Below, one piece after another: positions 34,901-43,464 of a stretch of DNA of 64,000 nucleotides (position 1 is its first letter; every line of letters begins with the position of its first letter). Location: positions 1 through 64,000 of the forward strand of contig NZ_WPZO01000009.1 of assembly GCF_013031355.1 (NCBI RefSeq), in the 5' to 3' direction. Below the pieces are notes generated by a model. The model was not told the DNA's origin. It did no database searches and saw nothing but the letters and a program-made list of their open reading frames with translations. A program made the translations under genes and the position numbers. The DNA comes from Ruegeria arenilitoris (GTDB lineage: Bacteria > Pseudomonadota > Alphaproteobacteria > Rhodobacterales > Rhodobacteraceae).

Positions 34901-36994
34901 GTGACCAACACAGGATCAGTGGTAGTTCAGGCAGAAGCCCGGGAACAGGCGCTTGCATCGGGGGTCTATTCACAAAACGGGATGACGGGTGACTTCAGCA
35001 ACCAAAGCGCAATTACCGTCACGGCGAGTTCATCGAATAACACTGCAATCGCCAACGGATTTTATGTCGGTGGGGATGGTAGCGCCGATGACTTCAACGG
35101 TAGCATCACAAACACTGGTTCGGTAACCGTGCAATCCTCGGCGCAAGACGAAGCTGAGGCCCACGGGTTCTATGTCGATGAAACCGTCAACGGTGACTTT
35201 TCGAATTCGGGTTCGGTGACGGCACACGCAACCTCTCAGGACACCGAGGCGCAGGCCTATGGCTTTTACACCGGGTCAGGCGTCAACGGTAACGTCAGCA
35301 ACAGCGGTGCAATCGCGGTTCAGGCACAGGGTCACAGCGCCTATGTGGCAGGTGTGTTCATCCGCGATGGTCTTGATGGTTCGCTGACCAATTCGGGCAC
35401 GATCACCGCACAAAGCGTGTCCCCGACAGAGGATTCCTCGGCTCGCGGCATTTACATACGCGGGGGCACCAGCGGGTCAGTGCAAAACAGCGGTGACATC
35501 ACCGCTTTTGCCCAAGGGGCCGAGAGCGCGCGGGCGCAAGCCGTTCTGCTCTACGACACGATGGCGGGGGATGTCTCCAACTCGGGGACCGTGACGGCAA
35601 CGGCTGCGCTGGTCAATCCAACAGCCAGCGCCGACGGCACCGCGGCAGGGTTCTACATCGAAGACATGCAGGGCAATTTCTCGAACAGCGGGGTTATTCA
35701 GGCGACCGCTTCGGGCGGCAAAATGGTCAACGCCTATGGACTGTACTTCGATAACTTTGATGGTGAAATCACGGCAGTTGGCAATATCTCGGCAACCTCC
35801 GAAGCTGGCGATGCCTATGCGATCTTTCTGGGCACCGGCACCGGGACCCTGAACCTGGTCAGCACCGACACGGTCGGCGGCTTGATCCGGGTGCAGGATC
35901 ACAACGTCAATCTGGATGCCAATGGCGGCAGCACGGTGTTTTACTTCGAAGATGCCGCAGTGGGGTCCGGGGTGTTTACCACCACGGTTTCGGATGGGCG
36001 CTCGGGCTGGTTCGTGCAGGATGAAGGCGGTGCGGCACCTGTATACGCCAGTGTCGATTCCTCGGAACTGCTGACGTCGGCCGATGTGACGGCCTTTTAT
36101 GGCGTTGCGGTCAACGGCTCAGTGAATGCGCTGAACTACGGGGCGCAGGCTCAGGTCACGCGCAACTCGACTACCGGCCGGGTGCCTGGTATCAGCTTTG
36201 GCCCCTTCCGCCCCTATGTGATGATCGACGCCGCATCGCGCCAGTTCGAAAACGCAGGAACCGACACCGATGTTACATTGTTCAACGGCAGCGTCGGGTA
36301 CTCCGGACAGCTGGACAATGGTCTGGCGCTAGCTCTGGGGCTGGGGCTGTTCCGCTCGGACGGGGATACGGACACCACGGATTTCGACACTGATGGCGTG
36401 TATCTGGATGCCTCTGTGGGCCGTCAGTTCGGCTTGTATACGGTTGAAGCCGGTCTGGGTTTCGGCTGGTTGTCCACCGACCGGTCCCGCGAAATCACCG
36501 GCAGCGCCGATGCGAATGCCGAATATGACAGCACACTGGTGACCGCTTATCTGGGCGCCGAACGGCCATTCGACGTCAGCAACGCGTTCTCGCTGATGGG
36601 TTTTGGCGATGTGCGCTATACCCGCCAGAAGGATGACGGCTATACCGAGACCGGTTCCTCGGCCAATGCCACGGTCGGGGACAGCACAACCGAAGTGATC
36701 GAGGCCCGCTTGGGTGTCGATGTGGAGAGGGCGCTGAACAATGGCGGCATTCTGGTTGGTCAGCTGTCGGGCGTGCTGCGGCGGGATCTGGGCGATTCCG
36801 ATGCATCGGTGACGGTGTTCTCGACCACGCAGAGCCTGTCTTTTGCCTCGAACGATTTCACCGGCGGCAGCGTGTTGGTCGGGTACGAGCATGAGTTCGT
36901 CCCGAACATGCAGTTCGAGGCCAATGCCGAGCAGGAAATTGGCAGCGACGCGCAGGGACCGAACTTCCGGGCCGGACTCCGGTGGTCTTTCTGA
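31940..36994 (+). CDS. giant repeat autotransporter (type Va)
   Basis: A 1684-residue secreted surface protein. The N-terminus has a long basic stretch (ARVARGGRVVKWKGR) followed by a hydrophobic segment ending near SGMAVA (about residue 50), an atypical signal sequence. Residues about 97-1302 are about 38 repeats of roughly 31 residues with consensus N-S-G-(T/S)-(I/V)-T-V, an Ala/Ser-rich middle, then G-(F/I)-Y-V and G-L-T-G; these should stack as a beta-helix. The last ~285 residues form an autotransporter barrel starting near FGPFRPYVMIDAAS and ending in an aromatic residue (GLRWSF). GTG 31940 follows GAGGGGAG. No protease catalytic triad is evident; an adhesin or biofilm role is likely but unproven. 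Confidence 0.9.
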   Translation: MNTGGLGRSVQARVARGGRVVKWKGRIASIAPSVFLASASIGTVPSGMAVAEVISTPQTSPVIFANDEDNSITSTGSVVVSTATAPAVTLDPVYSSTLTNDGTVSATANATAIGLLVDTQVLPSGQIVNNGAISATVAAGTSNATAMSFLTNGDFDGTFQNSGTLSANAATIADNAVAVGAGFEDGVQATGSVHNGGTISAVAAAGSSNATAAALQFGDDVNTTISNTGTLSATTAGGASVSAAGVDVEGAVNGDIVNSNTITVQTNSGAETAQVTGVQVDNGLTGNVVNSGNITVKALNSQTSSDVDGVRVNNGLQGNVTNSGTMTISASGSSSVAADGYYVSSGLTGSFLNSGSIQINAQGGFNETDADAFYVSGGMTGDITNSSIVTVNAAGSSSVDADAFYVSSGLTGSFLNSGSITVKASSGFSEGDADAFYVSSGMTGDITNTGTVTVKSNSTSAADASAFNVSSGFDGNFTNSGTVSVNAAGGFSRASAEALHIAGGMTGNLTNSGTVTVTASGSSEVRADGFDISSGLTGTVTNTGTITVNASGSDEISVNGIDIAGGLTGDLNNGGDITVKADASNSSARASGVDITSGLTGSITNSGSVTAVAHAGSETANAAGLRVGGGFVGNVSNSGSIRAESVAGSSEALAYGLVSYGDMTGNISNGGSVSISASGVDTATASGFQINGDLTGIFSNTGSLTVEASASHAFHEDVMVTGLDVTGHIQGGFSNAGTVSIKGTGENRQAYVFGLFAHDGVTGNVENSGLIRSEVDSGTSADVYGIRIDGGLDGAFSNTGTIEVIGHTDEDDLDAYGVSIRDGATDDISNSGVITLQANAGGEAEAIGLRVSGEAEVGILNSGTISIVTQSHTDDALGYGISIVSGLDGDIINSGAISVQGIGATEVTVAGIYVNQHWNGALNNSGTILAIADAGEEEALAYGVLTRNDAVDADINNSGTFAVKASSDDEYANAYGIYFDHEAPNSNVTNTGSVVVQAEAREQALASGVYSQNGMTGDFSNQSAITVTASSSNNTAIANGFYVGGDGSADDFNGSITNTGSVTVQSSAQDEAEAHGFYVDETVNGDFSNSGSVTAHATSQDTEAQAYGFYTGSGVNGNVSNSGAIAVQAQGHSAYVAGVFIRDGLDGSLTNSGTITAQSVSPTEDSSARGIYIRGGTSGSVQNSGDITAFAQGAESARAQAVLLYDTMAGDVSNSGTVTATAALVNPTASADGTAAGFYIEDMQGNFSNSGVIQATASGGKMVNAYGLYFDNFDGEITAVGNISATSEAGDAYAIFLGTGTGTLNLVSTDTVGGLIRVQDHNVNLDANGGSTVFYFEDAAVGSGVFTTTVSDGRSGWFVQDEGGAAPVYASVDSSELLTSADVTAFYGVAVNGSVNALNYGAQAQVTRNSTTGRVPGISFGPFRPYVMIDAASRQFENAGTDTDVTLFNGSVGYSGQLDNGLALALGLGLFRSDGDTDTTDFDTDGVYLDASVGRQFGLYTVEAGLGFGWLSTDRSREITGSADANAEYDSTLVTAYLGAERPFDVSNAFSLMGFGDVRYTRQKDDGYTETGSSANATVGDSTTEVIEARLGVDVERALNNGGILVGQLSGVLRRDLGDSDASVTVFSTTQSLSFASNDFTGGSVLVGYEHEFVPNMQFEANAEQEIGSDAQGPNFRAGLRWSF
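32228..35845 (+). repeat. about 38 coding repeats of ~93 bp in the autotransporter
   Basis: Degenerate tandem repeats encode ~31-residue units. Most differ strongly at DNA level. The clearest recent duplication is a two-unit (~189-bp) block: 32987-33175 and 33176-33361 both open with SFLNSGSI and contain DADAFYVS, then GMTGDITN. Units near both ends of the array are more diverged than central ones. Confidence 0.85.
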
Positions 36995-37074
36995 TAGGTT
37001 CAGAACCGGTCAGACCATGAGCATTGGGGTATGGCGGATCAACCGCCCTACCCCGCCTTCATTTGAAGCGAGAG

Positions 37075-37097
37075 CTGCCGGGCTTTTGGCCCAGCAG
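37075..37097. terminator. hairpin between convergent autotransporter and TPR genes
   Basis: CTGCCGGGC (37075-37083) and GCCCAGCAG (37089-37097) pair with one mismatch around a TTTTG loop, in the 112-base gap between the two stop codons. It may end transcription from either side. Confidence 0.4.
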
Positions 37098-37106
37098 GCG
37101 CGGCGT

Positions 37107-39200
37107 TCAGAAATCTATCGCATGGTCGCCGATTGTCTCGACCAACGGCTTCAGTTGATCTTCGTATTTCAACCATTTGGCCTTGGATGACCTGTAAAGG
37201 GGCTGGCGCACCTGCTGAACGCTCGCGGTTCGCACGCGCCGTTTGCGAGCGTGGAAGTCAAGACAGTTGCTGTCCCAGTCCAACCCGCAATAGTCCAACA
37301 GGCGCTTGGTCTGGGCTTCGATATCATCGACCAACGCTTCGTAATGAACCGTCAGAAACGCGCCTTCGGGCAGCGTGTCGTGCCAGTGGTTCATGAGGCG
37401 CACATAGTTGTTAAAGTAGCGTCCCAATTCGACCAGATCATAGCTGTGCAGCTGACTGCGCTCGAACAGGCGTGTGTAGCAGGACAGGCAGGTGTCAAAC
37501 GGGTTGCGGGCGACGTGAACGATCTTGGCGTTCGGGAACAGACCGTGGATCAGGCCCAGCAGCTGAAAATTCGCGGGCATCTTGTCCACGATGTGCGGTA
37601 TTGAAGGCGCGTGCGCGGTCAGAATGTCGACATAGTCCTCGGCCCGCTGATTCAGCCGGCTATCCGATAGGGCCCTGACAGTTTCCGGCACCGTGGCCGG
37701 GTTGCCATCCAAGCGGCTGAACAGGTTTTGCATGTCATTCAGCTCACCTGCGCCGAAGACATTACTGTGCGCGTCCAGAATAGACTCGGTCAGCGTTGTG
37801 CCCGATCGGGGCATCCCCAGCACAAAGATCGGCCGGTCACTGTCCACGGCACAACCGCGCAGCCTGTCCATCATCTTGCTGTCGAAGGTGGTAATCAGAT
37901 CGTCCGTCAACCGATCCGTTTCCGCCGCGTCATAGTCGACCAAGCCACGCTTTAACCGGGCGCCGGTATCAAATTGCCGGAACGCCTCATCGTACCGCTT
38001 CAACTGCTCGTAACATTCGCCCATCGCATAGTGATAGGCCGCCGCTTTCTGGGGCAGCATGTCGGCAGCGGTGGGCAGAGCCGCTTCCATCTGGTGAAAG
38101 ATCGGGCTGTCCGGGGTGGTCTTGTCCACCTTTGACAGCGCAAGCAACGCGCCCAGCTTGTCTTCCGCGGTCTCAGCGGCCTGTTCGAACCGGGCGCGGG
38201 CGATGTCAGCGTCACCTTGTTCCAGCGCCAGATGTCCCAGCGCCAGCAGGCTGGCCGCCATGTCCGGTTTCAGCTCCAGCCCTTTTTCATAGTTCGCAAT
38301 GGCACTGGTCAGGTCGCCCAGATGAGCCTTGGCCATGGCGACGTGATGGAAGGCCACAGCGCAGTCCGGATCAAGGCGCACGGCGTTTTCGGCCTCGATC
38401 AAGGCCAGTTTGGGATGGTTCTTTTCAAACAGAACCTGTGCCAGCCCCACATAGCTTTCGGCCTTTTTCCCGTCGATCGCAATCGCGTTGCGAAAGGCGG
38501 CCTCCGCCTTGTCCAGATCGTTTTCAAGCAGGAAAATCCTGCCGAAATTCCGATGCAATTCCGCATCCTGCGGGGTGCGCTGCATCTGAGCCTCGGCCAC
38601 GGTGCGGGCGTCTGAGGGGTTCTCGGCCTCGATCAGAACGGAAATCAGGTTGTTGGCGGTCTCTGTCGAGGTCGGGTTGATCCGCAGCGCCTTGCGGTAA
38701 AACTCTGCCGCTTTCGTCCTGTCGCCATTATCGCGGGCAATGCTGCCAAGGTTGTTGATGGCGCGGTCAAAATCGGGGTCCAGTGCCAGCGCGCGGTGTT
38801 GCGAGGCTTCGGCCTCGGTCAAGTTGTTCTGGTCGTAGTAAACAAGGCCGAGGTTGGAATGCGCCGCGGCACTGCCAGGCGCCAGACGGATTGCGCGGTG
38901 CCCAATCTCGACGGCTTCGTCCAGCTCACCGGCCGAGCGCAGGATTTCCACGAAATTCGCCAGAAACACGGCGTCGTTCGGCTGCAGCCGAACCGCTTCG
39001 CGCATGGCTTTGACGGCAACGTCCCCCTGCCCTGCCAGAAATGCGGTAAGGCCGACCATCTGATGCGCGTGCGCATGGGCTGGTGCGGCTTTGACAATCT
39101 CGGAAAACAACGTGGCCGCCGGTTTCAGTTCGCCCTTCTGATAATGCGACATCGCCAGTTTAAAGGCATCCTGAATAGAAATCGTTTGGCCTTGGGCCAT
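37107..39200 (-). CDS. TPR-repeat sulfotransferase
   Basis: A 697-residue two-part protein. The N-terminal ~400 residues are roughly ten tetratricopeptide repeats (AAAHSNLGLVYYDQNNLTEA and similar). The C-terminal ~260 residues are a sulfotransferase domain with the PAPS loop FVLGMPRSGTTLTESIL and the 3'-phosphate element VHVARNPFDTCLS. The order resembles fused TPR-sulfotransferases common in alphaproteobacteria. There is no signal peptide. ATG 39200 is preferred with GGAG upstream; a longer frame to 39431 has no support and crosses a hairpin. It is convergent with the autotransporter, and a role in modifying a surface glycan or protein is possible but only inferred from position. Confidence 0.87.
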   Translation of the reverse strand: MAQGQTISIQDAFKLAMSHYQKGELKPAATLFSEIVKAAPAHAHAHQMVGLTAFLAGQGDVAVKAMREAVRLQPNDAVFLANFVEILRSAGELDEAVEIGHRAIRLAPGSAAAHSNLGLVYYDQNNLTEAEASQHRALALDPDFDRAINNLGSIARDNGDRTKAAEFYRKALRINPTSTETANNLISVLIEAENPSDARTVAEAQMQRTPQDAELHRNFGRIFLLENDLDKAEAAFRNAIAIDGKKAESYVGLAQVLFEKNHPKLALIEAENAVRLDPDCAVAFHHVAMAKAHLGDLTSAIANYEKGLELKPDMAASLLALGHLALEQGDADIARARFEQAAETAEDKLGALLALSKVDKTTPDSPIFHQMEAALPTAADMLPQKAAAYHYAMGECYEQLKRYDEAFRQFDTGARLKRGLVDYDAAETDRLTDDLITTFDSKMMDRLRGCAVDSDRPIFVLGMPRSGTTLTESILDAHSNVFGAGELNDMQNLFSRLDGNPATVPETVRALSDSRLNQRAEDYVDILTAHAPSIPHIVDKMPANFQLLGLIHGLFPNAKIVHVARNPFDTCLSCYTRLFERSQLHSYDLVELGRYFNNYVRLMNHWHDTLPEGAFLTVHYEALVDDIEAQTKRLLDYCGLDWDSNCLDFHARKRRVRTASVQQVRQPLYRSSKAKWLKYEDQLKPLVETIGDHAIDF

Positions 39201-39398
39201 AATGTATGCTCCGGTCTCTGATACCCCTGCACAGGCGTTAAGCGCGTGCTTTTTCTGTTCTGGTGATTGGTAAAGAGAACGCCGGACACCGTCCATCCAA
39301 AGTTGAGCGATTTCGGGGCATTTGCGCATCAAATGCGCCTGCCAGCGTAACGCGCACCATTTGAAAGCGCTGCTGGTTGGGCAAGGTCGTTGCCTTGA

Positions 39399-39422
39399 CC
39401 ACTGGGCGAAACCGCCCAGTGG
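39399..39422 (-). terminator. hairpin downstream of the second BCCT gene
   Basis: CCACTGGGCG (39399-39408) and CGCCCAGTGG (39413-39422) form a perfect 10-bp stem with a 4-base loop, 22 bases past the BCCT stop on the minus strand. The T-rich side faces the plus strand, so termination efficiency is uncertain. Confidence 0.6.
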
Positions 39423-39443
39423 AGTTTTCAATTCCGCAGGCTG

Positions 39444-41135
39444 TTACGCGTGCAGGTCTTGTTTAAGCCTCGTGCCATCAGGCGCAACACTCTGTTCCTG
39501 GATCGGGGCTGCCGACGGATCCTCGTTCAGCGACTTCATCAGGCCCCATACCATTGCGATCAACACGAAGGAGATCGGAAAGGCTGCAGCGATCGATGCT
39601 GTTTGCAATGCGGCCAGACCGCCCGCCAACATCAATGCAATCGCGGTCGCACCGATCCCGACGCCCCAGATGATGCGGAACTTCTTGGGTGGGTTGTCGT
39701 CGCCCATCGAAAGCATGGTGGTGATGACCAGCGTGCCCGAATCTGCCGAAGTTACGAACCACGAAAACAGCAGGATGGTCGCCAGTGCCGACATCGGCCA
39801 CGCCATCCATTCCATGTCGCCCATCCACGAGGTGGTACCTAGGTTGCCGATGGTGCCGTATAGCGCGGCGGGCAGATCCCAGTTCCGCACGGTTGCAATC
39901 ACACCTGCCCCGTTTTCCGAGGCCGGACCCGCACCCATGTGCAGCTCTTGCCAAATGGCATTGCCGCCAAACATGCAGAGCCAGAAGAACACCATGACGG
40001 TCGGTACAAACAGAACGCCCACCATGAATTCGCGGATCGTGCGACCGCGCGAGATGCGTGCGATGAACATGCCGACCATCGGTGCCCATGCGATCCACCA
40101 GCCCCAATAGAAGATGGTCCAGCCACCCTGCCAGGCGATATGTTCATCAGAGGATGCCGCCCAGAACCCCATCGGAACGAAGTTCCACAGGTAGTCGCCC
40201 ATGGACGTCACGAAAAAGCCCATCAGCCATTGGAACGGGCCGATGATGACAAACAGCGCAAGCAGCAGGATCGACAGCCAGATATTCCATTCCGAGATGA
40301 TACGGATGCCTTTGCCGACGCCCGATACGGTCGAGACGATGGCGATGATGCTGACCAAAACGATCAGGCCGATTTGCAGCGCCGTCGTTCCTTCGATGCC
40401 AAATAGCACGTTGAGGCCCGTAACCATCTGACTTGACCCCAGGCCAAGCGAGGTGGCGATCCCGAAGATCGAGCCGAACACCGCCAGCAGGTCCACAGCG
40501 TGACCCCAGGGGCCATAGATACGTTCACCGATCAGAGGGTACAGAGCCGAGCGCATGGTAAGCGGCAATTTCTTGCGGAAACCGAAATAGGCGAGGCTCA
40601 GTCCGACGAGTACATACAGCGCCCAACCATGCAGACCCCAGTGGAAATATGTGACACGCATTGCGTCAATGGCGCGTTGCATGTTCATTTCCGTGTGGCC
40701 CGCCAGATCGGCATGGGGGTTGTTCGGATAGCCCCAGACCTGGGAGTTGTCGAAGTAGAAGATCGGTTCCGCCACCCCGAAGAACAGGATGCCGATACCG
40801 ATACCGGCCGAGAACAGCATGGCGACCCAGCTGAAATTCCCAAACTCTGGGCGCGAGTCATCGTCCCCCAGACGCAGTGACCCGAATTTCGAGAACATCA
40901 GCCAGAGGCAGAAAAAGAACGCGATGGCAAACAGCGTGATGTAGTAAAAGCTCAGGCCGTTTTCGATCCAGCTGCGGATGGATTTGTACAGACCGCCTGC
41001 AAATTCCACGTTCATGACCGTGAAAATGACAAAGGCTGCGATCATTCCTTTCGCTGCAATGCCCATTCCCGGGTGAAGGCCGGTGAAGAAACCCTCCTTC
41101 GCCACAAGATGTGAGTTTTGATGTTGCTCGTCCAT
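39444..41135 (-). CDS. BCCT-family transporter next to the carnitine operon
   Basis: A 563-residue inner-membrane carrier with the BCCT signatures: FSAGIGIGILFFGVAEP and, near the eighth helix, FYWGWWIAWAPMVG followed by ARISRGRTIREF. It is divided from the carnitine operon by 143 bases and a strong terminator, on the same strand, so it may be separately transcribed. Context points to L-carnitine, gamma-butyrobetaine or betaine uptake. ATG 41135 has GGGAGG five bases upstream; a TTG at 41156 is discarded. It is clearly diverged from the BCCT gene at 1.2 kb (for example FFGVAEP instead of LTWAVAEP), suggesting a different substrate. Confidence 0.9.
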   Translation of the reverse strand: MDEQHQNSHLVAKEGFFTGLHPGMGIAAKGMIAAFVIFTVMNVEFAGGLYKSIRSWIENGLSFYYITLFAIAFFFCLWLMFSKFGSLRLGDDDSRPEFGNFSWVAMLFSAGIGIGILFFGVAEPIFYFDNSQVWGYPNNPHADLAGHTEMNMQRAIDAMRVTYFHWGLHGWALYVLVGLSLAYFGFRKKLPLTMRSALYPLIGERIYGPWGHAVDLLAVFGSIFGIATSLGLGSSQMVTGLNVLFGIEGTTALQIGLIVLVSIIAIVSTVSGVGKGIRIISEWNIWLSILLLALFVIIGPFQWLMGFFVTSMGDYLWNFVPMGFWAASSDEHIAWQGGWTIFYWGWWIAWAPMVGMFIARISRGRTIREFMVGVLFVPTVMVFFWLCMFGGNAIWQELHMGAGPASENGAGVIATVRNWDLPAALYGTIGNLGTTSWMGDMEWMAWPMSALATILLFSWFVTSADSGTLVITTMLSMGDDNPPKKFRIIWGVGIGATAIALMLAGGLAALQTASIAAAFPISFVLIAMVWGLMKSLNEDPSAAPIQEQSVAPDGTRLKQDLHA

Positions 41136-41192
41136 CGAGCCCTCCCTTTCTGACAATGATCTGTCATTGATGTTTTGGTTTGGATGTCTCCC

Positions 41193-41225
41193 AAAAAACG
41201 GATCGGGTTCTGTTGACCCGATCCG
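41193..41225 (-). terminator. rho-independent terminator of the carnitine operon
   Basis: CGGATCGGGT (41199-41208) and ACCCGATCCG (41216-41225) form a perfect 10-bp stem; on the minus strand it is followed by TTTTTT (41193-41198). It ends the operon 54 bases after the carnitine dehydrogenase stop. Confidence 0.92.
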
Positions 41226-41278
41226 CCAGTGAATGCCGTCTCTAAATCGGGGAGAGGAAGAGGCGGCACATGCGTTTC

Positions 41279-42703
41279 TTAGGCCCGCAGGCCGACGTGA
41301 CGACCGACACCCTGAGGCGCAGGCAGTTTTGCGTGATCCTGAGCGTAAGTCGCGAGTTTCGCGGCCACGGCGTCGGTCGGCAGGGACGTCTTGCGTGCGT
41401 TCAGGTCCATGTGGATCAGCAGGGTTTCGACCGTGGCGGCCAGTTGGCCGTTCTCACCATAAAGGCAATGGAACAGCTGCATTTTCTTGCCTTCACCCTG
41501 CAGCACATGCGTGGTGATTTTCAGCCGGTCGCCCGCGTGCAGCTCGTCCAGGAACTGCATGTGGTTTTCAACGGTGAAATAGCTGTTGCCTGCCGCGACA
41601 TAGTCCGCATCCGCGCCGATCATCTCCATGAACCGGTCGGTCGCCTGGGCCGAAGCCTCAAGGTAGTGCGCCTCGTTCATGTGGCCGTTATAGTCGGTCC
41701 AGCTTTGCGGAATGGTGCGATCCACGGTGACGGGCAGATCATCAATCGCCGGTTCGGGCATGGTGGCTTCGTGCGTGTTCAGCACGCCGCCTGCGCCGCT
41801 GCCGGTCTTCTTCAGCGCGCGCATCATGCCGATCAGGTTGTCATCGCGTAGACGTTCCAGCTCACGGATCGACATATGGCCGGATTGCGCATCGGACTGA
41901 CCGGCGATCAGGTCGACCAGTTCATCGGTGAACTCGGGCACGTCCATCAACTTGGTCCAGGGCCACTGCAGGGCCGGGCCGAACTGCGCCATGAAGTGTT
42001 TCATGCCTGCTTCGCCACCGGCGATCCGATAGGTCTCGAACAGGCCCATCTGCGCCCAACGCAGGCCGAACCCCATGCGGATGACTTCGTCCAGCTCTTC
42101 TGTGGTGCAGATGCCGTCCTTTATCAGCCACAGGCCCTCGCGCCAGACAGCTTCAAGCAGACGGTCACCGATATGGGCGTCGATTTCCTTGCGGACGGTC
42201 AGCGGGTACATCCCGACCGAGCGCAGGATGTCCGATGCTGTGGCGCAGGTTTTCGCCTCACCAACCAGCTCAACCAGCGGCAGCAGGTAAACCGGGTTGA
42301 ACGGGTGCGCAACAACGACGCGGCCGCCATGCTCGTTCAACTCGGAGGGCTTAAACCCCGAAGTCGACGATCCGATCACCGCCTCCGCTGGCGACAGTTC
42401 GTCAATCTGCGCGTGAATCTTGTGCTTGAGGTCCAGACGCTCTGGCACGCTTTCCTGAACCCATGAAGCACCGGCCAGCGCTTCGCCCATGTCGTCATGA
42501 AAGGTCAATGTACCTTCGGCAGGCATCGCCTTGTCATAGAGCGCAGGCAGGGCGCGGCGGGCGTTCGCCAGCACTTCGCCGATCTTGCGCTCTGCTTCGG
42601 GGTCCGGGTCAAAAACTGATACGTTCCAGCCGTTCAGCAGGAACCGGGCGACCCAGCCTCCGCCGATCACGCCGCCGCCGACGATGGTTGCTTTTTGTGT
42701 CAT
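41279..42703 (-). CDS. lcdH: L-carnitine dehydrogenase fused to betainyl-CoA thioesterase
   Basis: A 474-residue fusion. Residues 1 to ~320 are a 3-hydroxyacyl-CoA-dehydrogenase-type domain: NAD loop GGGVIGGGW (9-17), GSSTSGFKPSEL, and AHPFNPVYLLPLVEL, carrying the catalytic His. Residues ~325-474 are a hotdog thioesterase with SWTDYNGHMNEAHY. The first domain oxidises L-carnitine to 3-dehydrocarnitine; the second hydrolyses betainyl-CoA to glycine betaine. This fusion is known from rhizobial L-carnitine dehydrogenases. It is coupled to the SDR gene by a four-base overlap (42700-42703). The product, glycine betaine, links this operon to the demethylation genes earlier in the window. Confidence 0.93.
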   Translation of the reverse strand: MTQKATIVGGGVIGGGWVARFLLNGWNVSVFDPDPEAERKIGEVLANARRALPALYDKAMPAEGTLTFHDDMGEALAGASWVQESVPERLDLKHKIHAQIDELSPAEAVIGSSTSGFKPSELNEHGGRVVVAHPFNPVYLLPLVELVGEAKTCATASDILRSVGMYPLTVRKEIDAHIGDRLLEAVWREGLWLIKDGICTTEELDEVIRMGFGLRWAQMGLFETYRIAGGEAGMKHFMAQFGPALQWPWTKLMDVPEFTDELVDLIAGQSDAQSGHMSIRELERLRDDNLIGMMRALKKTGSGAGGVLNTHEATMPEPAIDDLPVTVDRTIPQSWTDYNGHMNEAHYLEASAQATDRFMEMIGADADYVAAGNSYFTVENHMQFLDELHAGDRLKITTHVLQGEGKKMQLFHCLYGENGQLAATVETLLIHMDLNARKTSLPTDAVAAKLATYAQDHAKLPAPQGVGRHVGLRA

Positions 42704-43464
42704 GGTGCAAGTGTCTCCGTATGGCCATCAACGGACAGGACCTGTCCAGAAATTTTGTTACCTGCCTCCGAGGCAAGAAAATGGATGCTATTTGCGATGT
42801 CCTGCGCTTTGACCCATGTTTTCATGGACACGCCGGTCACATAAGACGCGCGAACGGTGTCTTCGCTTTCGCCACGTGCTGCGGCTTCGTTGGCAATCAC
42901 GCGGTCCATCCGCTCGCCTTCGACCGCGCCGGGGCAGATCGCGTTCACGCGGATGCCGAACGGTCCCAACTCCATCGCCAGCGTTTTCGTCATACCCACG
43001 ACGGCCCATTTCGCCGCCGCATAGGGCGAGCGCAGCGGATAGCCCATGATGCCAGCTGTCGATGAGGTCATTGCGATCAACCCGCTTTTCTGCGCTTTCA
43101 TCACCCGTGCCGCCCACCGGCAGGTCAGGTAAGACCCGTGTACGTTGGTGGCGACACATTGTTGCCAGGCGTCATAATCAAGGTCTTCGATCGGACCGGC
43201 AGGACCACCGGTGCCAGCATTGGCACAGACCACGTCAATGCCGCCCCAATCGACTTCAAGCCCGCTTAGAAATGCGTCCATTCCTGCTTCGGAGGTCACG
43301 TCGACAACCGAAGCCACAGCGTCGGGGTGGCTTTGCGCAAATTCGGCAACGGCTGTTGGGTCTGCATCACAGATCGCAACGCGGCAACCATCTTCAAGAA
43401 AGCGTTCGGCAATGGCGCGACCAATTCCAGCCGCGCCTGCTGTTACGAGAACGCGTTGCGTCAT
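42700..43464 (-). CDS. short-chain dehydrogenase/reductase in the carnitine operon
   Basis: A 254-residue classical SDR with the cofactor motif TAGAAGIGR (about 8-16), CANAG near 84-88, and the catalytic Ser and YAAAK (about 148-152, in PYAAAKWAV). Its ends overlap both neighbours by four bases, so it is fully embedded in the operon. Core L-carnitine catabolism does not require it. Plausible roles are oxidation of D-carnitine, or of 3-hydroxybutyrate to acetoacetate, which would feed the acetoacetyl-CoA synthetase next door. The sequence does not decide between these. Confidence 0.9.
   Translation of the reverse strand: MTQRVLVTAGAAGIGRAIAERFLEDGCRVAICDADPTAVAEFAQSHPDAVASVVDVTSEAGMDAFLSGLEVDWGGIDVVCANAGTGGPAGPIEDLDYDAWQQCVATNVHGSYLTCRWAARVMKAQKSGLIAMTSSTAGIMGYPLRSPYAAAKWAVVGMTKTLAMELGPFGIRVNAICPGAVEGERMDRVIANEAAARGESEDTVRASYVTGVSMKTWVKAQDIANSIHFLASEAGNKISGQVLSVDGHTETLAP

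Noticed and set aside
32228-35845. Repetitive DNA that could suggest a CRISPR array or satellite
   Set aside because: The ~93-bp period matches a coding repeat in one continuous frame, the units are degenerate, and there are no identical repeats with unique spacers.
39201-39431. N-terminal extension of the TPR-sulfotransferase to 39431
   Set aside because: The extra 77 residues are Cys/Arg-rich, cross a hairpin and lack a ribosome binding site; ATG 39200 has one.
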